Assembly: GCA_013176395.1 (NCBI GenBank)
Contig: JABMLP010000005.1
Span: forward strand, 992,001-1,056,000
Source of the DNA: Venturia oleaginea
Lineage: Eukaryota > Ascomycota > Dothideomycetes > Venturiales > Venturiaceae
Length of the DNA: 64,000 bases
Direction: 5' to 3'
Below the pieces are notes generated by a model. It saw nothing but the letters and a program-made list of their open reading frames with translations, had not been told where the DNA came from and searched no databases. Within the stretch, counting starts at the first letter, position 1, and the number at the start of each line of letters is the position of its first letter. The position numbers and the translations under genes are program-made. Below are positions 31,487-44,367 of the stretch, one piece after another.

Positions 31487-33500
31487 CTAAATCTATTCAG
31501 CTTCTTGAACATGGCGACCATAGCCTCGTGGAGCTTCTGAGCCAGCCATTCGAAGAAGAGGGCAGAGACTCGAGCGTTCCAGATGCGGTGACGGCTACAT
31601 GGATCTTTTCCTTCAAGCAGATAGACCAGCAGTATCCTTATGTAGGCGATGCGATCTGCTGTCACTCATGAGCTTTTTTGATCGGCAAGGAATACCGACA
31701 TCACTGCTTACATACCACCTAGAGAACGGATAAAGCCAGCTACAGCCTATGCGGCAGTGTATTTGGTTGTGTGATGTTGGAGACAATAGTAACCATCGTA
31801 GTCGTGATTTCGCTGCTTGGGTGTGATACTCCGGGTATGCCCGTGGACGAGGCTGTCTGGTAGCTGCCGTATTGTATGGCGCCGATCGTGCTATAGACCT
31901 GCCGTCTTATAGTCGGAGCCTACCTGCTGCTAGTCGCTCTCCCTACTTGCTATATCGCGCTCCTACTCTTGCCAATGCCATAACTGGGACGCAACAGTCT
32001 GGGGAGAGGCTCAAGGCTACGTCTGCTGGCTTGTAGGGAGGGGATTTGCCGCCAATAAGCTCCTTCTATACGTCCTTACTGCTTACTGTGTTGCGCACCT
32101 ACTCTTGCCAATGCCATAACTGGGACGCAACAGTTTGGGGAGAGGCTCAAGGCTCTGGACATCAGCTTGCAGCAGGACGGTTTGCGGAGACGATAGTAGA
32201 TGAGGTTCTCTAGCAGCTGCCGTATCGTGTCGCACCGATTGTGTTGTACACCTGTCGTCTTATAGTCGGAGCCTATCTGCTGCTAGTCGCTCTCCCTGCT
32301 TGCTATATCGCGCACCTACTCTTGCCACTGCCATAACTGGGACGCAACAGTTTGGGGAGAGGCTCAAGGCTACGTCTGCTAGCTTACAGGGAGGGGATTT
32401 GCCGCCAATAGGCTCCTTCTATGCGTCCTTACTACTTACTGTGTCGCGCACCTACTCTTGCCAATGCCATAACTGGGAGGCAACAGTTTGGGGAGAGGCT
32501 CAAGGCTCTGGGCAACAGCTTGTAGCAAGACGGTTTGCCAAGACGTTGGGAGAGGTTGTCTAGTCGTTGCAGTGGTGTGTGGTGCCGATTGTTGCACACC
32601 GGGCGTCTGGTGTTTGAGTTGTGTTGAAGGTATTGCCGTTCTAGCGGTGACTCGTCGACTCGGAGCGTTGCAGTGTCATCTGGGGTGATGGACTAGCCGG
32701 GAGATAGTGACTAGATGGTTGCTGTTGTCTTTGGTGGACGCATCGTTCAGCAAGAACGTTTAGGGGGGTCAGGAAGAGCCGTAGAGCCAGAAAAAGCACT
32801 CGGCATCCTTAAGGCGTTTTTCTTCATCTCCGAGAGTAATGTACAGGAGAATCTCAATATGCATCGGCTGACTCAATTTGTGATGCGGAAGTGGCTAATA
32901 TTGGAAGGAAAGGCCCAAAAGTGGGATGATATAGCGTTGTGCAACCTATCCGCACTTTCCCCCCGCGGAGAGCAAAAGAATTGGACAATGTGTAACATGT
33001 ACTTACCGCATGTCTACGCCGTTTTAAAGGAGAAGGGCTCTGCTTCAACGAAAGCAGCTATGGCCAAAGCAACATTGCAACACACGGCAGCAATTTTCAT
33101 GCTGCATCTTGGTCAATGGAACAAAGCAGGAGAGTTTCAGGTGCAGGCGGTGAAGACCAGAAGAAAAGTCCTTGGCGCAGAGCATCCTTCCACGCTGAGC
33201 AGCATGGGCAACCTGGCGTTGACGCACTCTTATCAAGGCCGATGGAAGGAGGCCGAAGAGCTGGAGGTGTAAATGATGGGGACGAGAAATAGGGTGCTTG
33301 GCTCAGAGCATCCAGACATGCTGACCAGCATGAATAACCTTGCCTTTATTTGGAAAGCTCTAGGTCGTGATACAGAGGCTATCGGTTTACTATCTGAGTG
33401 TGCACCGCTTCGGGAACGAAAATAAGGAGCGGATCACCCTTATACAGATTCTTTATTTCAAACATTGAAGAACTGGCACAACAAGACGACATAGAGCTCG
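31487..33500 (+). pseudogene. second NB-ARC-TPR NLR, broken
   Basis: From the MULE edge the reading ELLSQPFEEEGRDSSVPDAV, then TATWIFSFKQI, matches the region after the GLPL block of NB-ARC NLRs. A frame shift leads to LLSLMSFFDRQGIPTSLL at about 31660-31720, the same winged-helix block as in the intact NLR. About 1 kb of unrelated repeat follows. NLR sequence resumes at about 32780 (ALGILKAFFFI, NMHRLTQFVMRKWL) and continues into TPRs with HPSTLSSMGNLAL and HPDMLTSMNNLAF. It is broken by TAA at 33270-33272, where the TPR consensus has Gln, and again by TAA near 33423. The N-terminal HET domain and P-loop are absent. It is related to, but clearly distinct from, the NLR at 26847. Confidence 0.8.
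31857..32620 (+). repeat. minisatellite, about 354-bp unit
   Basis: Two full units and the start of a third (unit starts near 31857, 32211, 32558). Each unit contains two copies of the block ACTCTTGCCAATGCCATAAC followed by GGGGAGAGGCTCAAGGCT (near 31964, 32101, 32318, 32453), so the unit is itself a partial duplication. It lies inside the broken NLR, in place of the region between the winged helix and the TPRs. Origin unknown. Confidence 0.75.
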
Positions 33501-34343
33501 TAGGCGCCGTCCCTGTATAGTAGACTAGTTCTCGATAGCATTTCATATTGTTTATTTTATTTCTCTTCATATCCCTACTTCGTAGAGGGCCATAGTAGAC
33601 GTTGGGTTATATGAGGAAGGGAAAACCAGACCCGCTCTTCTGGCGAAACAGATGGATAAGCTAGAGTGTATACAACAAGCTGTGATATATGAAGAACGAA
33701 CAGGCAAAGACATGAGTGAATTCATGCTTCTCAAAGAGAAGGTTACTCTCCCGGAACTCAAGCCTCTGCTGGACACATACGGAGGCTTGCAACCTTCACT
33801 GAAAACAATGCACCGGTCCTGCAATACTTGCGAAAGCATCCTGTTTATGATGTAAGTGAGCAATTATATTTAGATCAATGATAGCATTTAACGAGTATAG
33901 GTTGACTGCGGCGGCTCAATTGACGAGGTATTTGCCAATTTGAGCCCAATTTTTCAGAACCTTCTCTCGACGATGCAGTAATTACAAATTTCTGCCCTTA
34001 GCAACCAAAATCCAGCGTTGATACTAGCTTAATTTGTGTTCTGTCGTGTTGATTGAAAGCCAACGAACATAGTGAAAAATCCACACTCTCTTCATTCATC
34101 CATTGATATCGAGCAGTGGCCGATTGGAGCTGCTGATATTGTTTCAAGTCATTTTCTATCCCGCGGAACTGCTGAGGGACTTTTCCAGAAAACTAATCGT
34201 GAGCCAGTAAGATATTGGTCACATGCAAGCTTCGTCGAACGAGCGTTACTGCTGGCTCTGGATGTCGCCACTGATAACGCTGAAGACTGTCAGCAAGAAG
34301 ACAATGCAAAAGATGAAAATAGTCACTTCTTGCGGATTACGTA
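33501..34343. other. intergenic with an unidentified short frame
   Basis: A plus frame at 33652-33855, open further upstream, reads protein-like (DMSEFMLLKEKVTLPELKPL, then CNTCESILFMM) and may be the last exon of a lost gene. I do not recognise a family. No other support. Confidence 0.3.
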
Positions 34344-35860
34344 TCAGTACAACAGCCTCCAAATGTCTCTTTCCCGTAACAATAACAGTATGAGAATTGC
34401 AGTAAAGATCACGACCCGGCTTTTCTGTATGGTGCCACGCATGGCGTTTTGAAATTCTTTTAAAACTGGTACCTCCAGGTCGGCAATATATTGTTCAAGC
34501 TTCTGGTCACCCTGGTTTTCTATCACACGAGGAGCCGGACGTCGTCCGTAAAGTGAGGACCGATTATCTGTCACTGTAGACATTCCGAGCGGCTTATGCT
34601 CACTAACCTCCCAGCCTCTCATCAGGAGACGGTGGGCAGTCCATAGCTTTAACGTATTCCGTATCAAAGAATCTTAAGCAAACATTAGCGTACTGTACGA
34701 GATCAAAGGAAGAACTATTTACGTCAGAATGCTTCTTCGCTTCGGCAAAAATCTGATCAGTCCATGATTCAGTAGTTCTAATTTGCTGAAGATAGAAATC
34801 TCTATATTGGATAACGTACGCGTCCAATTTGCTGTGTTCCAAAAGAGCAAAGGGAGTCGATTGCAAATATTCCCACCCTTGATCCGTTTTGTAGTAGACA
34901 CGAGTCTGATCGGAAGGGATAGGTGTGAATTGGCAGCAAACTGCTCGAAGAACGGGTCCTTGCTGTTCGTGCCGAAGCTTAACTCGTGTAAGACCGTAAT
35001 CATTGGTGGGGTCTAGAAATCGAAGATTCTCCCAGGCCAGCTTCTGCTCGTAGTTTAGGTTTTTCCCTTCACGAGTAAGCTAGAGAGTCAAGAGAGATGA
35101 CGAGGAGTATCACGTACATTTGGCAAATACTGGCTCGTTAGCATATCGGACGCGAAGGCAAACCTGAGACGTGATATTGGCTTTCATACAGTGCTCGCAG
35201 ATGCCATCCTTTGTTGGCTTGCACTAAGCTAGTCAGTATTCGGGGAGTGATAGTCCATAAATTTCATACTGCTTTCTTCCACTTCCAGCAACGGATGCAA
35301 GATGGTTCTTTCTGTTCGGGTTCGGACAAAAGGGGAGCGGCGTGTGCTAGCTTCTGAGGCGGAGGCAACGGGTTAGTAGAAATATTACTTGAGTAGAAGA
35401 GCGGTATCTCCTCGCTGATAGGCTGGGTTGACTCCATATCCTGGAATGGTTGACCGTCTCCGTTGAGAAGATCGAAACCATGATTGATGGGCGCAGAACG
35501 ATAGGCAAGCCAATCACTACTTAAATCTGGTTCCGTGAAAGCTTCAAGTTGAAGATTGTAATCATTTTGATGAAGAGCAGAGAAACTGGGGGCATCGATT
35601 TGGAGGTTCGAGGGTCTATTCCCGCTTCCGGGGGCGAAATGCAAGTTCTCCAGGAGCATATTGGCGCTGTTTGGAGAAGACTCGGGTAACTTTGAGGCCT
35701 CCAAGATAGAGACAAGCTCTCTATAAGCATTATCATCAACGGCATGACGTTGCCGCCAACGTTGGAGTGCTTCGTCCATTCGCGTTGTGGTTATACTGCG
35801 TTCGAATGTCTCTCTTGGTGATGCGGAGGGAGAACTCCGCGTTATAGGGATTACGATCAT
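34344..35860 (-). CDS. Zn2Cys6-type protein, probable transcription factor
   Basis: Exon 1 is 35860-35270, exon 2 is 35223-35131 and exon 3 begins at 35079, with introns at phase 0 (GTATGA...CTTAG; GTATTT...TCTAG). The splice of exons 1 and 2 joins CIRCWKWKKA to CKPTKDGICEHC, giving CX2CX6CX7CX2CX9C, a zinc binuclear cluster of the fungal type, here in the middle of the protein (about residues 188-220) and not at the N-terminus. The C-terminal region (LWTAHRLLMRGWEV, then QGDQKLEQYIADLE) follows after a further intron near 34690-34730, whose borders I could not fix. It ends at 34344. Many fungal proteins of this layout are unassigned, so DNA binding is an inference. Confidence 0.6.
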
Positions 35861-37211
35861 CCACTCCCGAAACGTCAGGTGACCTAACGCTCGTGGCGCC
35901 CCTGCGGACCCTCATTGGAGGACCACTACGTTGCCGCTGCGAGAGCGAAGCTGCGTGAAAGTCGACAGTCATGGTGATGGTAAGCATCATGATTTTGCGT
36001 ACTGATCCATGTTCAAAATGCCCTTCTTACTTCGGCGCCGGTGGAATAATACAAGAGGTGGGATGTCGGTGTCTCACACCGTTGAAGAACGTTCGTGCCA
36101 GCAAGCGTTGCGCTTGTTGTAGAATGCTCAATTCCGTACTCTCGGTGTAACCTCCAGAGCGAAAATCAGGACCTTGAGAATCGACTCGTCCCAGATTATA
36201 TTCTATGACAAAAATCTCACGCATCTGCTCGTCGGGTCAAAGTCAACGGGCAAGGTAGCCGTCCAACCGCCGAAGCCACAGACTATCGACTTGTGAACGT
36301 GGATTCCACCTCCAGCTTACTGGATTATGGCAAATTGAGAACATACTTGCAGAGACGCAAATCACAGCATACTTCGATGATGAGACCGAGAGAGAGCATT
36401 ATCGAACCTCAATAAACGTGACGCCTGTAGATATAGAGAAGATGTGCTGGTGAGGGATTCAACTCATCTTCCCTATGTACTTTTAGCTACGTTTGTAAGT
36501 ACTAGCCAGGTTCTTCCATTTCACGCCGGTCTGATCAAAGCTCGATATTGGGGGCGGAGTGTCTGGCACTCTGGCAACTTCTGAGTTCTGACAACCCAGA
36601 CTCGAGAGCAACTCAAAGAGCCAGGATTCCTAGATTTTGTCGCCCCCTCTATTCTTTTCACGATCAAAGATGCTATGTCTTTGGTAAATACTTTCGGCTA
36701 CCGATGGCTGTGTGTGACCAGCTCTGTATCGAGCAAGACAATGCAGCATAAAAAGCATAGCTCTATTTCTAAAAATGGACATTATCTACTGGCAGTCACT
36801 GCTGACCATCGTGGCTTTTGGAAACCAAGTCCTTTGACAAGCTAACCTTGTATTCGACGCGAAAGTATGCAAAAGCCAAAGCATCTAGAACTGATCAATG
36901 GCTGCCAATTCAAAGCTAGATCAACATCGAAGCTTATTAACCAGATCTCCTACTCTGTTTACGACTCGCGGACATGGACTTTCGCTGGGCTGATGCTGTC
37001 TCCACGACGCCTATACATAACGTTGAAGTTCATTTTCTATCGTTGCAAGAACGGACGCTCTGACGATGCTTGGTCTCAGATCAACTTGAGACTCTGAGTG
37101 AGCCTAGATTGACGAAAGGGATGATTTTCAGATCACCGAGTACCACTGTAAATACATGGCACAATCGAATTCAACACTTTTTCCCTTCTCAAGTCAAGCT
37201 ATACTCACACT
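35861..37211. other. intergenic, no supported gene
   Basis: Short frames on both strands (for example minus 36224-36027, plus 36548-36751 and 36867-37097) have no recognisable content. The left part could hold a further 5' exon of the Zn2Cys6 gene. Confidence 0.3.
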
Positions 37212-37671
37212 TCAACATTTAGGATAAAGTGGACATCCTGACCTGAAAATACCGTCCGAACAAATAGTCCCCTGTACGCCTCGTAATCTGACAATCCCCA
37301 ACAAAGCCAATCCCCCAATGCCCCGAGTCATATTGTACCTTGATTCGCCACGAATACATCCCTCGAAAGCTGACGAACGACCTAGCCTAGCCAGCACACC
37401 CGTCTGAGTCCTCTCCAATCCCCCCAGAAACCCAACTCAAAGTCCTCCTCTCCTCGCCACCTCTCCAACTCCCAGCAACATTGAACTCCAAAACTTCTCC
37501 ATGTACCTGGTCATACTTAAATCTAGTTCTCGACCCAAAGATACCAAAAAAGGCCAACATTTCATAGCCGTCAATCCCACCGTCCCAAAAAGCTCTTGAC
37601 ACAGTCACCTGCCGTCCCAGCTTTGAATACAGTGGTGGGAGAAGGCCAAGGATCCCAACCTTCACTATCAT
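37212..37671 (-). CDS. possible uncharacterised spliced gene
   Basis: Two overlapping minus frames read like exons of one protein: VTVSRAFWDGGIDGYEMLAF to the end near RRTLSWVSGG, and after a likely short intron MYSWRIKVQYDSGHWGIGF to GDYLFGRYFQVR. I do not recognise a family and cannot place the splice sites with confidence. The opposite strand is low-complexity and CA-rich and less likely to be coding. Confidence 0.3.
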
Positions 37672-38053
37672 TATTCATATGTAAACCCATTCTTACGAAG
37701 CAGTCTTTCAAATCCGACACGACGTCGACCGCATTGTCCCATCACCCCGACAAGAACCACCCGTCTCCAGACCCGAACAGCAAACATAGCCATCCTACAA
37801 GATTAGAAAAGTCCCACATCTACAACAGATCGAATCAAAGCAAAACCAAAAATCTCTCCCCAATCGATCCAGATCTCAATACCCAGCATCCAAACAAAGG
37901 GAAGAGAGGCACCAAAACAAAACCAAGCAAATTTCAATTTCACAAGGGTTAAAAGACTGAATAAAAAATCTAGGAGTAGGGCAAACCAATCACCAAGAAC
38001 CATAAAAATAGCCACCCGAATCCCCACCGCCATTCATCCCACAAAAGCACCCC

Positions 38054-39550
38054 TCACATCGGCAAAGTAGTAGTCTTCCTCATCAACTTCGGCACAAAAC
38101 TATCATCCTTCGCCTGCCTTTCCTGAGGCACGCTCCGTGCACTTCCAGACTCGCTGTTATTAGACTCAGGTGTGTCAGAATGGGACCTCCTCATAGCCGG
38201 CTTCACATTCGAGTCATCCCTCGCAATCTCTTCGATATCACGATCGTCAAGCTGTGTAGTCGTTTCCACAGAGCCAATGGTTGCCAGACCCGAGCCCCAC
38301 GAAGCATAAGGATCCCGATCATCAAATGCGGCAAGCTCATCCAGGTACGAAGGAGTGTTGCCATTCTCCTGGGCCGAGCGGCCAAAGTCACCAGCATAGT
38401 TCGACGAGAGAGGATCTGTTGACGAGGTTTTTTCGGGCGCTGGACCTACGACGACGGGGATACCATGTGCGGCGGAATAACGACGGTATTCTTCTGCCGT
38501 GGATACACGACGGAAGTACTCACCGTACGAACAGGGGCAGTCTGGGTTCATCGTGCTGTATTGTGCTTTGAGTGGGCAGTCGTCCTTGTGGTGGCATATG
38601 CAACGATTCTCGCACTGGCAGCGCGGATGGGGTTCAGCATGGCCGAAGGTTTCGCCGAAGGTTACGGGTGGATTGCTGCACTGGCACGTAATTTCGTGCT
38701 CCTCGTTGGTGCCGTCGAATGTTGCTTGTTCGCCTGCAATGGCCATGACGATGGCGAGGGTCTTCTCGGGTCCGCTGATCATAGGACAGTGACCACAGTC
38801 CTCGAGGAGTTCACTTTCGATGGCTTCTTTGCCTTTGATAGCATCGCGCTGCATGTCCTCTGCGTAGAGCACATCTGCTTCGCAGATGACGTATGTGGTG
38901 TGAATGAATTTCCAAGCCGGACTTCCAGTGGTCAGGATGATGTCTGTTGCCTTGGCAGTGAATCGAACGAGATGCGAGGCCCAGTGGTCGCGTTCCATGG
39001 CACCAACATCGTTGTAAAGGATCGCATCTGGCTCATAGAGCAGTAGAGTGTCATCGTTCTAGAGTAAAGTCAGCATATCTCAGGATGGCAACAGGGCAAT
39101 ACAAATCGAGTGGATGACGAGGGTTCAGACCTGTTGCTTGATAAAGTCAGGCCATTGACCGCCATAGCAGTCCTTAAGCGACTGTCCATGTTCAGGCAAC
39201 AACCCACATAGACTTATGAACTCCGTGACTCCACCCTGTCTGTTCATGTTGTTGCGAACTTGTTTGCTGAGTTCGGCGAGGCATTCGCTGGCGACAAAGC
39301 TGCCGTAGCCATGAGCAAGCACAATGATATCGTGGCCGTCTGACGCCAAGTCAAAGACAAGCTGGTAAACCATGGAGCAGTCGTCATTGAAGCTCGATGT
39401 GCAATTTTTCTCGGTGTGGGCCGTGAGAAGCTGAGGGCAAACTGTGGGAAACCCTTGTGCGTTGAGCATGTCGATGAGGCGTCCGTAGTGTGTAGGAGTG
39501 TGCCATGCCTCATGAATGATAACGACGACTGGGGATGCGTCTGAAGCCAT
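38054..39550 (-). CDS. alpha/beta-hydrolase-like protein with cysteine-rich tail, nucleophile lost
   Basis: Two exons, 39550-39131 and 39058-38054, phase-0 intron (GTCTGA...CTCTAG), 474 residues. The first half is an alpha/beta-hydrolase fold of the fungal salicylate-esterase-like type: VVVIIHEAWHTPTHYGRLI, the nucleophile elbow VLAHGYGSFVASE, then TTYVICEAD and CGHCPMIS. The acid (Asp of CEAD) and His (CGHC) positions are kept, but the elbow reads H-G-Y-G where the family has H-S-Y-G, so the catalytic Ser is Gly. After the fold comes a tail with about a dozen cysteines in pairs (CQC, CQCENRCICH, CPCSYG) and a Ser/Asp-rich C-terminus. It is probably a non-catalytic relative, possibly metal-binding through the tail. 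That is inference. Confidence 0.75.
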
Positions 39551-41276
39551 CACTCTACGAGGCGGTGGGTATGTAACGAAAAGGGACGGAATTTGGTGAG
39601 ATAAAGGTTCTTAGAGTTGCGGAGAGGTAGCTTGTGGTGTAGATAGGCTGGGTAAGACGAAAAACGAGTAAAAGGGTGTCAGAAAGATCAGATGTGGTAA
39701 TTCTGTAGCAAATGAGGAGAGTGTTGGTTGTGTGAAGAAGAATGGTGGGATCGGGATGCGAGAGAGGATAATTGAAAGGAACGAGGCTGCAAAGGAAGGT
39801 GCACACAAGGCAGGCTCCGACATCGTGCTCGCCAAACGGTATTTGGCGTAGCTTGATACTCAGATAGCACTTTAGACTGGTGAAAGATGGCGATCAATCC
39901 ATCATCAAGTACCGTTTGGAGATCGCTAGAAATCCATCGAAATCGGACTCAAGTTGAGGGACTTGAACTCCAAGTATGAGCATTGTTATCGAATAAACGT
40001 CAAGATCCATAAGTCGGCGTCGACGTACCTACTGTTGCCTGTAAACCTTGCTGAACCGGTCTCGGGAAACACAGGTTCACCGGGGTAGGAGGCACACCAA
40101 TGGCTGGAGACACGAGACAGATCAGGGCAGGCGCGAATCTGTGGACAGACCATTGATATCGGTTCGCAATTGACTACCTCCAGCTATTGCTCGTCCTAAT
40201 GATGATGTTGTAAGCATGTCGATGCGCAGTACTTCAACCATTGTTCCTCAATGGCGCAAACTTCTGAATTTTTGTTGCAGCGACTGTGAACTGCAGTTTC
40301 CAAAGTGCTGACGCCAGAGCCGAATTGAAATTCACGTCCAACCATGCATTCTCATCCTTGCTATTCATTTGATTCGATGACCCGGCGCTCTCGTATTATT
40401 CACGTCTCGGTTCACCTCTCGATCGTCTTCGGGACACATGCCAATCGTACCCTCCAGTGCAATCACAACAACCCTCGACTTGGGCGTGAATATAGTATAG
40501 TATAACCACATCAACAACCTCCACATGGCCTCCGTATTCCCCTAGGACCCTCAGGGGCACAAATATATCACAGTTGTGCCAACACCTGTATCCCAGTCAG
40601 GCACGAATCCCTTCAACTTCAAGAGGCTCTTAAGACGTATAAAGCGGGTTCGCAGGTTCGCATTTCGGGCCAGGGCGGAAGTAGAAGAACGAGTGAAAGG
40701 GGAGTGATTCCATGTACGATTGCGCATTGTTACAATATGGGTTGTGTTCTTGTCTGCGTCAGTCGCAAACGCGTTGCTGCGTCGATGGGTGTTTTGATGC
40801 CTCCACTTCGGCGAGAAGAGTTTGGAAGGGTGCTCTGGTAATAGTAGATCTGTTAGTCTTAAGCGGGATCAAGGAGCACGTGGGGGTTGAAGAATCGTGA
40901 AGCGAGCGGGATAAAGGGCTTCGATGGGGGTGGTAAATGTATGACTTCAAATTCGAGGTGCGTGATTTAGTCGGTATTTTAGTCACATGATATATCGATA
41001 ATTATTGAAACTGAGTGGAACAGTATAATAATTACAGCTTCGATAGAGGTAGCAAGTTGTTAGTTCGCATCAAATAATTGGCCAACATTCACTATATGGT
41101 GATAGCAACCTTGGCCTTTTGGTTCCCCTATTCCGTCTACTCAGCCTTGCGCCATCTGTAAATTCCAACAAACATAAATCTCCACATACTGTGTAAAAGG
41201 CCGTGTTACTAAAATCTTTCTATCCTATAGTAATTCGAAGACATCTCTTTGACATCTTGTTAGGGTCATCATTTCG
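39551..41276. other. intergenic, no supported gene
   Basis: Only short frames with T/C-rich low-complexity translations. The first 300 bp are the promoter of the hydrolase-like gene. Confidence 0.35.
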
Positions 41277-42050
41277 GTGTTCATCCTTAAGTGCAAAAAT
41301 TTACCAGATCCATCGTGCCTTTCCTGTTTTGCGAGGCGTTCAAGTGAGTATGCGATTTACATCAACATCAAGTCAATGCAGGTGCATAATACGACTGGAA
41401 TGGCTTTCTCCTGGACACCGACTAATAATAAATCAAACAGGTTGAGAATTCAAAATTCTCATCGTTTTGGCACTGATTATAATCGCTCCCGCAGCAAGGT
41501 CGGCGCGCCTGGCTATTTTCCAGTTAATCTCGAATCATCTGAATCAGAGCTCCACTCATCGAAAACCAAAAATAGCAAGGAGGAGTCGGGTCGGCCTGTT
41601 AGCCGATTACTCGAAGAATATATTCTGGGACATCAACTTATGGTGAGGCGAACTGAAACAAGGCATATATGCTACAAGAATCGAGAGAATTTTCGGGATC
41701 CCGATAGCTTCCGAGGCTCACCGTTCGCAGGAAATCGCCTGAGGATTGAGGGAAGCGATGTTCATTTACTTTGCTGGGAAAGAAAGTGGAGCGGCTCGTG
41801 TCGAAGCGAATTTTTGACGACATACCGCGGAGCTGCAGCGCAATTGAAGATTGCAATTGACTGGAATATAATTGTTGTACGTACTGTGCTGTAGCTGAGC
41901 CTATTATAAGAAGATGAGGCTGAATCTGAAACACTTAGCAAAATATTATCTCAGAAGCAACGGGCTGCTCTCGTTATGATTCGACAATTATACAAAATTA
42001 TTGCGAAGCCAAAATCAGCTCCCTGGAAGAAGACGTCGAGGAATTGACAG
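41277..42050 (+). pseudogene. possible degenerate gene fragment
   Basis: A 205-codon frame to 41894 (blocks RFGTDYNRSRSKVGAPGYF and GRPVSRLLEEYILGHQ) and a following segment in another frame (EADAESETLSKILSQKQRAA, then VMIRQLYKIIAKPKSAPWKK) read like pieces of one protein interrupted by stops. I do not recognise it. It may equally be chance. Confidence 0.25.
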
Positions 42051-44367
42051 CTCCCAGCCGACGAGTAGGTTTCACCCGTTCATTCCGGGGGCAACGTTAC
42101 TGATTGCTGGGGTGCTTCTTTTCTGGCGGCAGTGGCTGTTTAGCTGGCGCAACAGCAAACAACGAGCTATGTTGCTGCGGTCCATCGCATTTTCCCGAAC
42201 AAGAAGGGACGCAGAACAGGAGTTGTGATTCTTAGAACGGTGGTACTTCCAAGACGCGCTACGGCATTGGTACGCTCCACAGAAATTCGTGATCTCGGAA
42301 CCGTCGAATTATGGTGAGAACAATATCTTGTTTCATGGCACTAGATAACTCGGCGAAGCTGCGCAGCTCCGTCGGACTCTATTCTGCGATGCGGTGCATC
42401 ATGAGTCGCTTTTGCGACGGAGTTGAGCCGTGTTGAATTCTTCTCGACAGAGTACGGTGGAGAAAAGCAAACAACGACAGGCGCCTGGCTTCAAAGTGGA
42501 CCCCAGAGAGCTCGTTTGAGGAAATGAAGGCAGTGACCTCGCAAGAAGACGCGAGCAGAAGATTTGTTCAAGTAGCCAGGAGTCGGAATGGAGAAATTGT
42601 GCTGGTTAACACCATGCCTCCGTGGCGCGTTTAAGAAGGCGAGCCGAGCGCTCCACCACCGACCAAAGGAAGTCCGAGGTTTCAACAAAGTCGCAACCGA
42701 CCGTCTCGGTCTTCTTGTTGAATGTTGTTGAGGGAGAAGGTCAATAGAGACAAGAAGAAGGAATATCATTTATTGGGCGTGCGGAGAGGGAATGGGCCTT
42801 TTGGAAGAGTGAGTGGACATGGAAATCTCTTTTGGCACTCGAAATATCCCTTTGCACGACTAGGAATGAACAGAGAGATGGCGGCACAAACGATGGTCGA
42901 AGCACCCGCCTTGCTTCTTGGTGTCGGAGTGACGTGGATGGGGATGAGCTTTTGGTGGACCGACGAGGATCCTTGGGAGGCGGTGCGGGAGATGGCCTTG
43001 CTTAAGGGTGCCTTGGCAGGGGATTGAGCATCTGGGAAAAGACTTGATGCAGGTACAACTGGGGAGCTAGGGGGAGGGCTACAACGATTTACAACGACGA
43101 GAGAGGTTGACCCGGTATGAGCCTCTTCATAAATACTTCAGAGGCGGCCTTGACAAGAGTATGATACCGACAAAGACTATTATACAATAGCCGGCGGGCG
43201 CAAGGGCAGAATGATGCTCGGTCATGATCATAATGGCGGCTCTGAGGCTTGAACGCTTAGTGGAGGATGCCCGCCTGCCAATCTCAAGGAGCGGCTGACA
43301 ATCCCTATCCTGAGGCTGTGATTGGTGGATAGCGCCGGGCTCAAACAGCCAACGCCATCATCGGTGGGCTTGATATTCGAAACATCCACCACCAGCGAGA
43401 TCCATCCAAGCCCGTTGGTGGCTGTCGCTGGCCGTCGTGGCCCAGAGACACCCCGGTATGGAGGAGAGCATCAGGCAAGGCGTCGTGGGAGTGGTGAGAG
43501 ACTTAGCTCACCGTCGTGCCTTAACCTTTCTCCCGACGCTTGCACTACTTCCATAGCGCTCGTCCTCTCTTCACTATTCGAGTCGCCCTCTCCACCTTTC
43601 ACTCCTTTCGTTCAGTGCCTTACTTTCGTTCATAATCACCCAACAGGGCATTGCTTTCATTTCCGCTTGATCCAAAAATCTCTCCGACTCTGCTAGCCTA
43701 CCAGACTGCCCCATCTCCCAGCAGTCGACAACATCGTCAAAGAAACACAACAAACTTACCACACGCTCTGGGTTAGACCACACACTCATTTCGCTGCCAG
43801 CCAGGAAACACATTCATTCCGTTCGAATCCATCGTTCAGACTTCCGTATGCTTTCCCCCGCCTTCGAGAGCCTACTGACCATCGACATTCCTGACATTTC
43901 TCGAACAGGAAAGCGATCGCCAACCACTTTCCTCGGGGATTTGGAGCTCTTGGGAACCAATTTTGTTACCGTCGCTAGTCGTCACTTCGACAACACTCTC
44001 GCTACTGTTACTATACGTCACGCGTTAGTTGCTACTTGGAATATACGCGCCCTCACAATAATTGTTGCTAAGAACACTCCCATTGAACAACTACACTACC
44101 TCACGCCAAGTCGATAATCCTATTGAAACAGTAAACATTTTGTTCCATGACAGCGCTCGAAATATAACTTGCCGTCTCCCGTGTCGGTCACGTCGGCATA
44201 AACCTACAAGTGCTTATCTGATACAAAACACCACGGTGCTCAACGCGTAAACATCTGGGCACAATCCACAAGGTGCGCCCTGGTACCACAACACTCGCTA
44301 CCACTTACCTGAATTCAGCCTTCTGTTTTGATACCGGTGCTGCGCCCGTCGCCCTTACCCTCTCTTC
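42051..44367. other. intergenic, no supported gene, leader of the ferric reductase
   Basis: Short frames without resemblance. The last 800 bp before 44368 are pyrimidine- and CA-rich, as in long fungal leaders, and several short upstream ATGs occur there. Confidence 0.35.

Noticed and set aside
31460..31490. Target duplication ACCGGTT around the MULE
   Set aside because: The motif is palindromic and sits at both TIR edges, so it may belong to the repeat. The length (7 bp) is also short for a MULE.
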